A stretch of 64,000 nt of DNA from positions 18,819,934 to 18,883,933 of the forward strand of contig NC_045138.2 in assembly GCF_008831285.2 (NCBI RefSeq). The letters run 5' to 3'. Under the pieces are notes generated by a model. That model was not told the origin of the DNA and did not search any database. It worked only from the letters and a program-made list of their open reading frames with translations. Shown piece after piece: positions 35,109 through 46,336 of this stretch. The translations under genes were made by a program, and so were the position numbers. This DNA comes from Nymphaea colorata (taxonomy: Eukaryota; Streptophyta; Magnoliopsida; Nymphaeales; Nymphaeaceae). Every line of letters starts with the position of its first letter. Positions within the stretch are counted from its first letter, which is position 1.

Positions 35109-37220
35109 CTACTAAGGCCTTTTGCTCAATATTGCTAGTATCAGCGTTGGTATCCGGTCTCCGATTTTATTATTTGTTCTCACAACAAATCCTTTGAATA
35201 TTTTGAACAATTGCAAGAAATTCAACATGCCAATTGAAATAATTCGCTGGGATCTAATTTGGATGTCGTTTAACATAATATATATGGCTGTGTAATATAC
35301 ACATTAACATTATGTAAATGAACGACGTGGTTAGACAATAAACATGCCACTGGACTGACTTGACATGACTAGAACCAACTACGTCTTTGGGATTAATGAC
35401 GTTGAGTTGTGGGGCAACAAGTCAGCCATGTAAAGAAGCTGGTTGACTCGGTTCAGTTGTTAACACTGGGATTGGATCAGCGGATGTCGAGATGTTCTAA
35501 AGATGCGACAAAATAGACCAATGTGTTTTTAACGACCATTCTTCTTTCTCTCTCCTTGCCACATGCAATCTAACCTTGTCATAGATACCATTAGCTTTGG
35601 TCTCTCCCCCATCCGATTTTGTCCTTCATGCCATTCTACTTTATTATCTATCCTATATAGAAATTTTGAAAAATTATATTTTAGCCTCTTTCAAAATTTT
35701 GAAACTATAACCCCCCGGGATTTGCTCAAGAACATTAGTTACAGCAGACTGCAGTTGTTTGATATCATGCTGTTTCGCTTCATGTAATTGATAATTGTCT
35801 TGTGGATTTGATGTCTTTGCTAGCAAGTTTTGTTTTTTAAGTTACTGATGTGCAGCATCGTGCTTCAACTAGCTGGTTTTCATTTTTTAGAGAATCTTAA
35901 ACCAACATGAAATTTTGTGAACCAGAAGACCTAATTTGTGTTGTATACTTCTGTTGAATGGTGGAATGAGGAAATGAAGCATCAAGTTTTTTTTTTTTTC
36001 GGACATTTTTACATTAGATATTGTCTGGCTCAAATTCTGTTTTTATTGGGGAAAAGAAGCAAAAGAAGGAGTCTTGTTTCACTTACACTTTTCTTGTTGT
36101 TATGAGGGGTTTTTAATTGTCATTATGAATTGGTTTCACCCAACTGCTCCTAATGTAAGCTAGTGTATAGTGAACTTTAAGTCGGTGAAATCCGCCCATC
36201 TCTCGTTAGATTTGCACTGGTAAGTCTGCCTACTCAAAGTTAATTGTCCGATTCAACTCAGGCGGGAAAAGTCCAAAAGGTTGGAAGCCGAATTACTGCC
36301 AATCTAATTAAATATGAATCGGCTGATTCAGGCCGATTCTTTTATGAATCTCCACTTCGCAAATTTCAAAATTAGTGCTTAGCCACTCTTGAAGACTTGA
36401 AGTTATAGTCTCTGCTTTAACAAGTGACTGAAACATACTGCAAACTTCAGCAACAACGGAATTTCGTGTATTCAGGTCATGGCCCTACGCTAGAAGACCT
36501 CAAAGCATTCCAAAGCAAGTTGAGCCCTATGTTGATATTTGCTTCAACCTGAAAGCGAGTGGTTGGAAGATCTGCAGTCTGTGCGCTAGCTGGCTCTACA
36601 CCGTTGCTGAATTTTTTCTGCCTCATTCTCCAATTGTTTCCCGAGCAACTTGCTTCTACAATACGACGGATCACTGATCATCCTCACCTATCTATATGCA
36701 TTTGTGAAATAAGAAAAAAAAAGGCATATAGTGACATAAATGTTGCATCATTATAAGGGCGTTTGGTTGAGTATCAGTTAAAATGATTAAGATTTGTGAA
36801 CCGTGGATTTAAGATTCGACTCTTGCCCTTCTGATTTTAAATCAGATTTTTCTCAATGTAAAGAGGTAAAATAAGGATTTTCGATGCCCTAAGAGCTCAA
36901 CAAACTCTTAAGGGGCATTTGACAACAAAAGTAGTGTAGTAGTGCTCGATCAATCTATTGTAAATATTTAGGCTTACATTCATAAAGCACTGGGTGACAA
37001 CAGTTGGATGCACGTCAAATTGAACGCTGGTAGAAGTGGTAGTAGGGGCCATAGAAATCTTAAAATTTTATAGTTTGTTTTTAAAAAGAATTTAGATTTT
37101 CAAATTACCTTAAAATATTTTATTTTATCGTATTTTCAAATTAGAAAATTGGCCAATGATCGGTATCGAGATTCACTTTTGTAAATCAAAGAAAAACCAA
37201 GGGGCACCACAAGTGATGGG
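35109..37220. other. Intergenic, no gene recognised
   Basis: Open stretches at 36477-36674 (minus) and 36559-36756 (plus) have no recognised motif. Nothing else was seen. Confidence 0.35.
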
Positions 37221-37225
37221 GAACA

Positions 37226-37511
37226 TGTTGGTGTATGGAAGTTGATCCATATGGACACTCTTTATGTAAGGGCATATATGTCATTTTGTACAAATACGGG
37301 TTTGCCCTAATCCTTATGTTTTGAGGATGGCCGTCGCTTGAGTGTGTCTGTTCTGTGTGTTCATAGAAGAGAGAGAATACAAGAGATCTGTGCGACCGTG
37401 GACGTAGGAGATTGTTGCTCCGAACCACGTAAATCGTTGTCTTCTTCCTTGTTGCTTCTAACCACCCCTTGAGAGTGCGAGAGGAGAGTTTATTCTGTGT
37501 TTTTTCTAACA
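37226..37511 (-). mobile_element. Solo LTR of a Ty1/copia-like element, with 5-bp target duplication
   Basis: A 286-bp fossil with TGTTGG...CTAACA ends flanked by perfect GAACA repeats (37221-37225 and 37512-37516). A related copy is at 63494-63792. No internal region is present, so it is a solo LTR left by recombination. Strand is not established; minus is a placeholder. Copia-type is inferred from the ends, length and 5-bp duplication. Confidence 0.85.
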
Positions 37512-37789
37512 GAACATGTGGGTGATTTGGGAATGGTATAAGATTAAGTCGGTCTGCTTTGCCCATCGGCCCCTATCTTAAATCTTCTTAGGCAAAGTAA
37601 AGCGAAGTCAAGCCAATGAACAGCCCAACTTCTTTGGTTGGTTGAAGCTTTTCCAAGAAGCATCTGCCTTGGCAACCCTCTAACTGACTTTCGAAGCAGT
37701 TGAACAAACGATTCTGAAAATCGAGTGGAGCAAATGGAAGTAAGAATTTCTTGTCAATTGCAACGAAGTCTTGCAGCAAGTCCACCATC

Positions 37790-37960
37790 ACAAAAGAATA
37801 CGTTAATTTGCAATTTGAAATTGAGCAAACAGACGAACAATAACTTGTTAAACAATATGAGAAAGCTGAACTGGAGTGGCAGTAAATATTAATTAATCGA
37901 TCGCGTCCAGGACAAGCCAAGGGACACAGTGCAGGTCTGGGCCTTCACCCTTAACACTGC
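37790..37960 (+). repeat. Intergenic block R, copy 1 (partial)
   Basis: Shares AACAATAACTT...ACAATATGAGAA, then AATTAAT.GATC..G.CCAGG.C and AGGGAC.CAGT with 43110-43340, 45435-45615, 60380-60500 and 62135-62330. It marks the start of the duplicated array region. Confidence 0.6.
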
Positions 37961-37999
37961 AGGCCTGATCATCCACATCCACTCGCAGAATACGGGAGG

Positions 38000-38205
38000 C
38001 TATAAGTTCACCTTGTTGGGTAGTGGCCTTGAGTTCGATCCCTTTTCTTCTATAACTGCAAATGAGATCCTAGTTATGAAATTAAAACAGGAAATAAATC
38101 AAATATTAAAGTTTCTGTTTTAATTCTTACCATAAGTCTTCATGTCATAACCGTGGCTGGGATTTGGAAAAATCCTGAGAGGCGGTCTATAAAGCCCAGC
38201 TTTTA
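38000..38205 (-). repeat. Duplicated segment with exon-intron-like structure, copy 2
   Basis: Inverted copy of 9975-10190. In minus orientation it reads a TTTATAGACC motif, TTATG/GTAAGAATTAAAAC, an AT-rich ~75-bp stretch and TTTGCAG/TTA. The frame is not conserved with the other copy. Confidence 0.55.
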
Positions 38206-38479
38206 TTCATCTCACTACAATGTTGAGAAATCAAGCAAACCCCCAAAATCATTTCTCTCTTGTTTCTTTCTTCCTCTCTTGCTCAGCATCTGACACGCTG
38301 TTGGTGGTGGACCTACTTCACACACGCTGTTCAGCTGGTTAAGATTCAACACACCTGTCCCTTCAAGTTGTTGTCTTGATAGCGTGACAACTGAATACCA
38401 GTGGCTGCCTTCTTTTAAGTCAGTGTGGACCACTGCAGTATGGGTTGATGACTCATCTGCCTCTCAGCCAGAACATCGA

Positions 38480-39123
38480 TTGATGGGTTTTAAGGCCATG
38501 TTTTGGAGTTCGGCGTCTTTCTCGATTTCTTGTCTGCAACAAGTGAGCCAAGCGGATTAATATCGAGTGAAGTTAGCTCGACTCGGATAAGCAGACAAGT
38601 CATTCAAAAGATTCCCACGCGACTCATTTGTTGAAGGAGTCAACTTGAATTTGGACTGGAAATGCGCTTTACTCTGCTGATTGACGACCAAATTGATTCG
38701 AAATGCGCTTTTATCACAATTTCGCTCCAAGTCTCCAAGCCGTGTGATCATCAGATTAACTCAGTTGCACCACAAACTCTTTATCCGAAGATTCCATAGC
38801 AATTGCTACCACTTTCACCGAAGATTCACTGTGAATTGCTACCACTTTCCTCGAATGAAGATAATATGAAAAGTCCTTGAAAAACTTGGCCTCAATCAAA
38901 AGGTTAAAAGGCGACCAAAAGTATCCTGCAACCTGGGTTTCTCTCCCTCTCTCAGCACTTGTTCTTTCTTTGCACGCCTGATCCTCCACCTGCCCAATCC
39001 CAACTCAACCCTTCCCGTGCCATTCCTCTCCAAGCCCGCCGCTACCATTCAACTCGAAGAATCACCGGAAACAGCAGGGACAGTGTCTCGCCCCTTTCTG
39101 TTCCACCAGCACCACTTTTCCAG
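38480..39123 (+). other. Promoter-proximal region and leader exon of DUF247 gene (type I)
   Basis: This matches 55780-56555 along its length, with the shared words GGTTAAAAGGCGA, AAAAGTAT, GCACGCCTGATCCTCC-like and CCGGAAACAGCAGGGACAG. The leader exon ends at 39123 with TTTTCCAG/GTAAGCATTTCG, a donor conserved in five copies in this window. The next acceptor is TTGCTTTAG at 40232. Transcript start is not defined; no TATA box is obvious. Confidence 0.65.
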
Positions 39124-40232
39124 GTAAGCATTTCGAAAGCTTTTGTATAATACCAAGATAAGGCCGTGGCTGAAACCTCACTCAGCTGCATCGTTGACGA
39201 TGCCATGCCCCACTGGGTTCCGTGGGTTACAACAGTTCCACAGGCAGGCCCATGGGCTGCATCGGCCATGGCCGACGCGCCCAGGCGAGGTCGACAATGG
39301 TAGATGCAGCCACCCTACTCGTTGGCGTCATCTATTGCCGGAGCATCACAGCTCCAGTGGTATCATTTTTTGGCAGTAAAGTGTTGGCAGTTGCTACCCT
39401 CATGCAGACTGTTTCTTGACATACTAGCGTTGTCTGTGTCCTTTTAAGTTGGTCATCGAACACCCGATCATTGAGTTTAATTGGTTGGGCTTCGAGCATT
39501 AGATCTGCCTCGCCAGTGTTCATGGACCTTAAGCGTGTTCTATAACAACTTGGAGGTTAAATCAACTCCTCACCAATAGAATACAGCGCTGACAGCAGTT
39601 TTTAGTTCTTTAACTTGCTCTTTTTCAGTTAAATTATTTGAAAATTTATAAAATTTAAAAGTTGGGTGAGAAGGCCGATTCTTGATGACACAGACCAGCC
39701 TCATGTATATCTAATCAAAGATAAATTAAGTCTTGACTTAGCATTAAAACCTCAAAACTAGTAGCAGAGGCACATATGGGCTGTAATGCTCGGTCGTCTA
39801 CACTCACTCTATGGATTTTCCTTTATTTTCATGTGGGTTCTTTCAATTATTTGTTTAATATTTATATACGTTGGTGGTCCTTAAGGTATGCAAATTTTAT
39901 AATAGTGTTTCTCAGCTTAAAATTTCTAGGTTTACTATACGGACCCACACTAAAACGTAAATACAAGCTAGATTTTTAGATCCTCAAGGGGCACAGCTGG
40001 TCAGGCTAGGGGCTTGTGCAGAAGCATGCCTTTAATTCGGGTCTTGTTGGCAGTATATCTTTGCGTATTAATGGCTCCAAAGTTGCCGCCGATGAGGACA
40101 TAACCCAAGACTCTAAAGCCAGGGAGAATGGGAATTAACTTTTCTCAATCAGTTAGATTATTTATAGATAAGATAGCTTGGTATCGCATGCCCACAAAGC
40201 ACTTGTATATAACTTTACATTACTTGCTTTAG
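39124..40232 (+). other. 5' UTR intron of DUF247 gene
   Basis: Inferred intron from GTAAGCATTTCG to TTGCTTTAG. Parts recur in the introns of the pseudogene (50570-50880, 50920-51080) and of the 57.8-kb gene (56600-56770, CATTGGGCTGCATCGG-like). No coding sequence was seen. Confidence 0.6.
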
Positions 40233-40248
40233 GTTTCCTGACTCTGGT

Positions 40249-41712
40249 ATGGTTTTTTCTTTTGTGGGTTTGTCCCTCACAAATACAGTAACAATGGGAG
40301 AAGAGAAAAATGAGAACGAAAACATTTGTGCTATTGACATACAGAGAGAATGTGAATCTTATGATCCTTCCGAACATGAGTCGAAGTTGGAATTGGAAAG
40401 AAAGTGCATCTACAGATGGCCTAATGACCTTGTCCTTACATCAAGCTTGTCCAAGCACCGGACTCCTCACATGGCATCCTTTGGTCCCTACCACCATGGG
40501 GAGGAGCACCTGCAGCCCATGGAGCATCACAAAGAGAAAGCTCTCTACAGAATCCTCAAGAAGAGCAAGGTTTCAACCTCTGTCTTCATTGAATCATTGA
40601 AAGGCGTAGAGCAGGAACTTAGGGATTGCTACGACAATCTTGATCAAAAAATGACGTCGGATTCTTTTCTAAGCATGATGTTGCTTGATGGGTGCTTCAT
40701 GCTTGAACTCATTCGCGCTAGACTACTCCTGGAGCCCAAGGATCCGCATGATCCTGTCTTTAATAGGCGTGGAGCGGTTATGAATACTGTGATTACACGG
40801 GACATGATGATACTAGAAAACCAAATCCCTCTCCTTGTATTGAGAAAGTTGCACGGAATAGAGGAAAATAGAGAGATTAATGACGACAAATATCTCGAAG
40901 ATTTGTTCAAAAAAATTTATGGGTTCATAGATACCTCGCCAGTTAATGAACCTAATTTGCATGTTTTAGACGTGTATAGGAAGTGCTTGGTAATGGAGAG
41001 TGCACCAATGCAACAAACGACCCCCTCCACCCAAGTGTCTTCCAAACCGGTTTCGACTCAAAGTCCATCAAGGCTACATGGTGCTGGCAAGAAGCTGAAG
41101 TCTATGCTCACATCGATCCCCGCCTTGGACTTTACGGCTCTGTGCTGTAGGCCAATTCCCAGATCAAATGTGCGGTCTGCAATGAGGTTTCATGAGGCAG
41201 GGGTTGAGTTCAGAAAGGGGGAACACAACGATGGCCTAAAGGTTACCTTCGATAAAGCATATGGAGTACTCACTCTTCCATTTTTCCTTGTCCACAACCA
41301 CACGGCGGCAATCTACGTGAACATGATGGCCTTTGAGCGAATGCATTCAAAGTTGTGGAGGTCCCAGAAGATGATTTTGTATGTGGGGTTCATGGATAGT
41401 TTAGTAGATACTGCTGAAGATGTGAACCTACTGTGCTCTCGAGGGATCATGAGGAACATGCTTGGGAGTGACGAGGAAGCTGCCCAAGTCTTCAACAACT
41501 TGGGTGTTGGCATTCCATACTGTCCAGACTATACAGTCTACGATGACTTGCAGGAATATGCTGCCTCCTATTGGAATGCTGCGAGAGCATATCTGAAGCG
41601 GAAATACTTCCGAAACCCATGGGCTGCTGTGTCTGTATTAGCGGGCATTTTTTTGTTGGTTATGACATTTATTCAAACCTTGTTTTCCGTGTTGGCTTTT
41701 ATACATAAATAG
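40249..41712 (+). CDS. DUF247 (UPF0481) protein, intact, array copy 1
   Basis: A 487-residue protein in one coding exon. Blocks: IYRWPNDL (~54), GPYHHGEEHLQPMEHHKEKAL (~79), LRDCYDNLD, MMLLDGCFMLEL (~143), LENQIPLLVLRKL (~188), LHVLDVYRKCL, a variable Q/T/S-rich stretch (~255-300), RSAMRFHEAGVEF (~308), YGVLTLP, MMAFERMHSKL (~361), FMDSLVDTAEDVNLLC, LGSDEEAAQVFNNLG (~404), WNAARAYLKRKYFRNPW and a C-terminal anchor (~458-484). ATG 40249 lies 16 bp after the TTTAG acceptor, the same place as the ATG of the copy at 51358. A second in-frame ATG (40294, ACAATGGGA) has a better context and aligns with the start of the 57.8-kb gene, so translation may begin there. The leader exon is at ~39000-39123. 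It shares a nearly identical patch with the 57.8-kb gene. Confidence 0.92.
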   Translation: MVFSFVGLSLTNTVTMGEEKNENENICAIDIQRECESYDPSEHESKLELERKCIYRWPNDLVLTSSLSKHRTPHMASFGPYHHGEEHLQPMEHHKEKALYRILKKSKVSTSVFIESLKGVEQELRDCYDNLDQKMTSDSFLSMMLLDGCFMLELIRARLLLEPKDPHDPVFNRRGAVMNTVITRDMMILENQIPLLVLRKLHGIEENREINDDKYLEDLFKKIYGFIDTSPVNEPNLHVLDVYRKCLVMESAPMQQTTPSTQVSSKPVSTQSPSRLHGAGKKLKSMLTSIPALDFTALCCRPIPRSNVRSAMRFHEAGVEFRKGEHNDGLKVTFDKAYGVLTLPFFLVHNHTAAIYVNMMAFERMHSKLWRSQKMILYVGFMDSLVDTAEDVNLLCSRGIMRNMLGSDEEAAQVFNNLGVGIPYCPDYTVYDDLQEYAASYWNAARAYLKRKYFRNPWAAVSVLAGIFLLVMTFIQTLFSVLAFIHK

Positions 41713-43110
41713 GATCCATGGCTTCTTCTCATATTCTCATCTCTTAAACCATGGCATCTGAAAGCTGAAAAGGCATGAACACCATGGCTTTTGTTGATCT
41801 GTTGTTATGACCAAAATTAATTTTATTTCTGGGTATAGCAAATCCTGTAAGTAAGTTGATAACAACTAGGGAAAAAAAAATCAACAGAGACAGGTTTGCA
41901 ACTTAAGAAGATTGGCGGAAATTTCTTGATATGTAACTTCACTAGCTTCTCAATGTGGATAACTTTTAAGGCCTGCCTTTTTGCAAATTGATCAGCTGTG
42001 GTAGTATATTGTATCTAGCACGACGAGAATGAAGATGGAAAAGAAAAGCTTGGGTCAATTGTGTAACCATCAGATAGACAAGAGTTATAAAAGAACTGCC
42101 ATTCCCATTGATCCTTCACCTGTTTAGCTCACACCTGATATCCTTTGCATGTTATCCATATTCACACCCCTTGGATCATCTTATACTCTTATCATAATAT
42201 GAGCGTTACTTTCCTCATCCTTCCTGCACAGTGTGCACAAGAAATTGAATGCCATGTTTTTTTTTTATCCTACGTTGCGTAGGGAGCCTGCTTTCACTCG
42301 CTTCATAAGTATATAGCAACTGCTTCTCGATGGTGCCCATCCTGCACATATGTCTAACCTCCACCATTCTTTGCTTTCGGGAACCTACACCTAAACCAGA
42401 TTTCACGACCTGTATGTTTTGGAACGATGTCACCAATATTGTTCTTGGGAAAATATTGGCAAGGTTTTTCTGGGGTATTTTTCAGCAAATTTGTTTTTTT
42501 TTTTCAAGAAGAAATCTGCAACTTTTTTTTAAAAATAAAAAATCATAAACAATAGAAAAAATAAAATGAATGAAAAACTAATAAAAAGTGAAAATTTGCT
42601 GGGCGGGGGGTTTGGGGCGCGGGGGTGTTGTGGTGTGGGACTGGCAGGGGCCATGACCTCTCCTGGGATTTTGAAAAACAAGGTTTTATTAGTTAAAAAT
42701 TTCAAAAATTTAAGTTTGGCCCATATATAAATTTGAGAAAAATATAGTTGGCCTCTGTAAAATTTTTCATTTACTTGATGCTTTGAACTGTAGGGCCCCC
42801 CAAGAAAAATTCTTGGCCACAACTCTGTTACATATCATGTTTTCTAGTCGTGCCCTGTTCAATCACGTGAGGTTTGAAGCCAAGATATTATTAAATCAGT
42901 ATTTGAATGGAACGAAATCATGAGAATTTCGTGTGAATTAATCAATCGAATTAAAATGTATACGTTTTAAACTATCAAAACCAAAAGGCAAACGATTAGG
43001 AAGACTAAAGAAAAATAAATAAAAAACAAGAAAATGTTTTCTTTGTTACTGCAATATTGATGAGAATTGTACTCACGCTGGTTTTCAAGTTTGAAGAGGC
43101 CTTCATAAAA
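41713..43110. other. 3' flank, duplicated downstream of the 57.8-kb gene
   Basis: 41750-42010 matches 59950-60140 (CTGAAAGCTGAAAAGGCAT, TTGATAACAACTAG, AATGTGGATAA, AAGGCCTG). 42410-42960 matches 61490-61990 (GTCAC.AAT.TTG/CG TTC..GG, and CC.ATGGCC or CCATGACC words). No gene was seen; a 97-codon minus open stretch at 42529-42822 lies in repeat. Confidence 0.6.
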
Positions 43111-43340
43111 GCCTACCTGCGCAATTTGTTTGTAACTAAGCAAACAAATGAACAATAACTTTTTTTAGACAATATGAGAATGTTAAATTGAGGCATGTCG
43201 TGTGAGCCCACATTTATGACCGAACGGATTCCTGAGCCTGTAGATGCATATGTCATGAATGCAATGGCAATAAATACTTATTAATGATCATGGCCAGGCA
43301 AATCCGAGGGACCCAGTCTAGGTCCATGCCGTCGGGCTTG
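43110..43340 (+). repeat. Intergenic block R, copy 2
   Basis: GTGAGCCCACATTTATGACC, GTAGATGCATATGTCATGAAT, then AATGATCATGGCCAGGC and GGGACCCAGTC, shared with copies at 45435-45615, 60380-60500 and 62135-62330. Confidence 0.75.
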
Positions 43341-45434
43341 ACTCAGTCGTGGGTCTAAAAGCTTGACCATACTGGCATTATGACTAAATATTACTATGAA
43401 ATGGCCCATAGATGGGCCGTATAACAGCGTACCACTGTTTGGACCATTATTCCATGTCATCATCTTTCTCCAATCTTTAGCAGCATTTTTTTCTTCCTCT
43501 TATTTCCTTTGTAAATGTCATTTGTCTGGATAACCTATCTTTTACTCCACTCCTAACGTCGGTTTCAATGGGGAACACCATTGATGTTGAAAAAGGCCAC
43601 GAAGGAGAAGTCCAAATCCAAGGAGACTTTGAGCGAATAATACCAAAAGCCGAAGACTCGGGGTGTCCCGTTTGATTATTCAAAAGTTTGAGGCCAAAGC
43701 CGTGATGTTGATGAATAGGCGGAAATCTAATTATATTCCTTTTCAGATAAGCCAAAGGAAGTTGGATGAGACCACTGCCGTTCTTGTCTGGTTTGTGGCT
43801 GCCCTTCCTGATCAGTATGTAGGGTTTATTTATTCACAAGAATGCTCAAGGAAGAAATGTGTAAAGGGATAATTCGGAAGATTCAAAGTCTGGAAGAGCA
43901 AACTCCTCTCATATGTAGGATGGATATGAGAAAAATGCTGCTTAATAGGTCATGACCTTCCAAGTTTGAATGATGTCATCAGTTCAAAACCACAGTGTGC
44001 ATCTCCCACATAGTACCACGATGAGAGAGTCCATCCACAAGAGCAACAGATGTAGGGTTTTTATGATGACGCTCACAGTTGAATGGGGTAGGGTTCATGT
44101 AGTCTCCTTTTTCTTTTACCAATGAAAAGGTACTTTTTACTCCTAAATGGGCATATACTTTCTAAGTGGGCATAGTATAGCTAGTCGAAATGGAGTACGC
44201 TCAGATGGCATATTCTTGCTTTGATTCAGATGAATGTCATTTCCTTGAGCTGCAAAAAATTGGCTATCCACGCAGGCCCTGATGCAGCCAATGACCCTAG
44301 AAGTAGGAGGAATGGAAAGAGGAGTTGTATCATCAAATCTGCTTAAAGACATTAATTAAGAAGTTGAATGGAAGACCTTCCTAAACTCTGCCACAAGATC
44401 GGGACTTGCAGGGTACAATAATTAGGATTTACTGGTATCCGGAAATTAATGGAAGTAAAATCCTTTGATTTCAAAAAACGAATTTGTTACCTAATGAAGC
44501 TTGAATTGTTTATTTCCTAAGCTGATATGCAGCAAGAAGACCACCTTATTAATCACATCTAGACCCGTTTGTCCTTTGTTAGAACTAATTAATTGCACTT
44601 GAAATTAATAATAATCTAAGTTTAATAAAGTACTGAAAATTGACATGGATCTAGAATGAGAAATTATATCTGTTGCACCCCTTATAGAAAGAAAGCATGG
44701 AGAAGCGCCTGGTTTTCGCATAATAAATCACATCGAAGCCAGAAGAATATCATGCTAACCGCTTCCGTTCTAAGGTTAGTCTCCGACATCCTAGAAACGT
44801 GGAAAAACAGATGTATGTAAAGTTGAAAGAGAAACAGTCATTGTGGAATCTCAGGATTAATCTCTCAAAACTTCAATTTCCCCCCTCATTAGATGTTGCT
44901 GCCATTCCCGTCGATCCATCACCTGTTTAGCTCACACCTGCTATCCTTTGCATATTATCCTCTCAAATCAAATAGATTGTGAAGTTCCTAAAAGCATTGC
45001 AGAGAAACTCTCCCAGTTTCCTCGTTGAGATGGATGATCCACAATAGGATGTCATGATTATTAGCGATTTGCTGCCAAATGTAGCAATGTATAATATGAT
45101 GATTGACTTGTTCTCTGAAGCAGTCGATGACATGGTCAATGATGCCTACAGGTTCCTGGATGAATGGCGTATCATTGTTTGAAGTTGTAAATGATGCTGA
45201 GGGACAATGGATAAATTGAAGAGGACGTTCATGGACGCTGGGAAAGGGCAGTTGTATGAAAGGATTGGTAGCATGTGGAAGGCTCTTATTAAAAGAACTC
45301 CAACCAAATATCATCAGGATGAAGGTGAGGCGCACCATTCTGCCGTCGAAGCGTAGTCGCCATCCATCGAGGGGCCACGACAAGGTGTCGTCCCTCTCTC
45401 CAGTATGCCGCTTGTCACATGGCGAGCGGTTGCA
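43341..45434. other. Intergenic array DNA, possible coding scraps
   Basis: 44680-44885 matches 60140-60315 (AAAGCATG.AGAAGC, AATCACATCGAAGC, GAGAAACAGT.ATTGTGGAATC). Plus-strand frames near 45040-45175 (NVAMYNMMIDLFSEAV) and 45205-45350 (RTFMDAGKGQLYERIG) look protein-like but are interrupted and I do not recognise them. A 152-codon minus frame at 44988-45446 overlaps them and has no motif. No gene is called. Confidence 0.35.
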
Positions 45435-45615
45435 GTGAGCCCACATTTATGACCGATCGGATTGCTGAGTCAGGAGATGCATGTGCCATGAATCCAATGG
45501 CAATGAATACTAATTAATGATCACGGCCAGGCCAAGCCAAGGGACCCAGTCGAGGTCGAGGCCCCCGGGCTTGACTCAGTCGTGGGTCTGAAAGCCTGAC
45601 CATACTTAACCACTT
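45435..45615 (+). repeat. Intergenic block R, copy 3
   Basis: Near copy of 43200-43340, from GTGAGCCCACATTTATGACC to GGGCTTGACTCAGTCGTGGG. Confidence 0.8.
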
Positions 45616-45689
45616 TTGCAACGCTGTCCGGCTCCACTCGGTCGTTGGTCGATCAGACATGACCACTTGTTGCCCTCATAAAAGTGATA

Positions 45690-45810
45690 TATAGCCGGCA
45701 TCGCACGTTAATGTTGCAAAATAAACTGTAATAAATAGTGGTAACTGGTCCCATTATGTACTGGCGTACATGCACTTGATAATTAAACAAGCGGCCCAAG
45801 ACACTTTATA
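45690..45810 (+). repeat. Intergenic block S, copy 1
   Basis: Contains GTAATAAATAGTGGTAACTG and ATAATTAAACAAGCGG. Shared in whole or part with 47995-48060 and 60535-60660. Confidence 0.7.
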
Positions 45811-45885
45811 ATTAATTCGTCTTTTAGCATTTTTCTAGCCAGACGATCCCAAACCCAAACCCTCATCGGCTACGTCGGCCAATGC

Positions 45886-46328
45886 TAGGGCTGCACATAA
45901 GGCAGGTCGAGCCCGAGCTCGGCCATGTTGTGCTCGACTTGACTTAAAAAACTAGAGCTCGAGCTCGAGCGCAGCTCGAACTCAAGTAAAGATCTTTATA
46001 GCAAGCTCGAGCTCGACTCCACTAAACAAAATCAAGCTCTTACTCAATTCGTTTAACCCATTTAACTCGCTTAGGCGTTAATTGTGTAAGCATTAACTCA
46101 TTTAACTCATGTAAATGTTAACTCGTGTAACTTGTGAAACCAGTTTTAGCAATATGAAGTAGCGGTTTGCGAGTCGAATTCCTGAAACTCGAACTCGACT
46201 CGTTTATCGTTTTGAGTATCTTTGTAAACTCGAACTCGGCTCATTTATAAATGAGTCGAGCACGAGCCGAGTTTTTTAGAAAGAGTTCCAGTCAAGCCCG
46301 AGCTAGCTCGGCTCTTTGTGCAGCCCTA
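45886..46328. mobile_element. hAT-type nonautonomous element with perfect 8-bp target duplication
   Basis: A 443-bp element with perfect ends TAGGGCTGCACA and TGTGCAGCCCTA, flanked by GCCAATGC at 45878-45885 and 46329-46336. The interior is made of GAGCTCGA-type words and noncoding. A diverged relative lies at 47516-47910. Confidence 0.9.
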
Positions 46329-46336
46329 GCCAATGC

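Noticed and set aside
38025-38040. Box-B-like GAGTTCGATCCC suggesting a tRNA gene or SINE
   Set aside because: No matching box A, no cloverleaf and no poly(A) tail; it belongs to the duplicated exon-intron-like segment.
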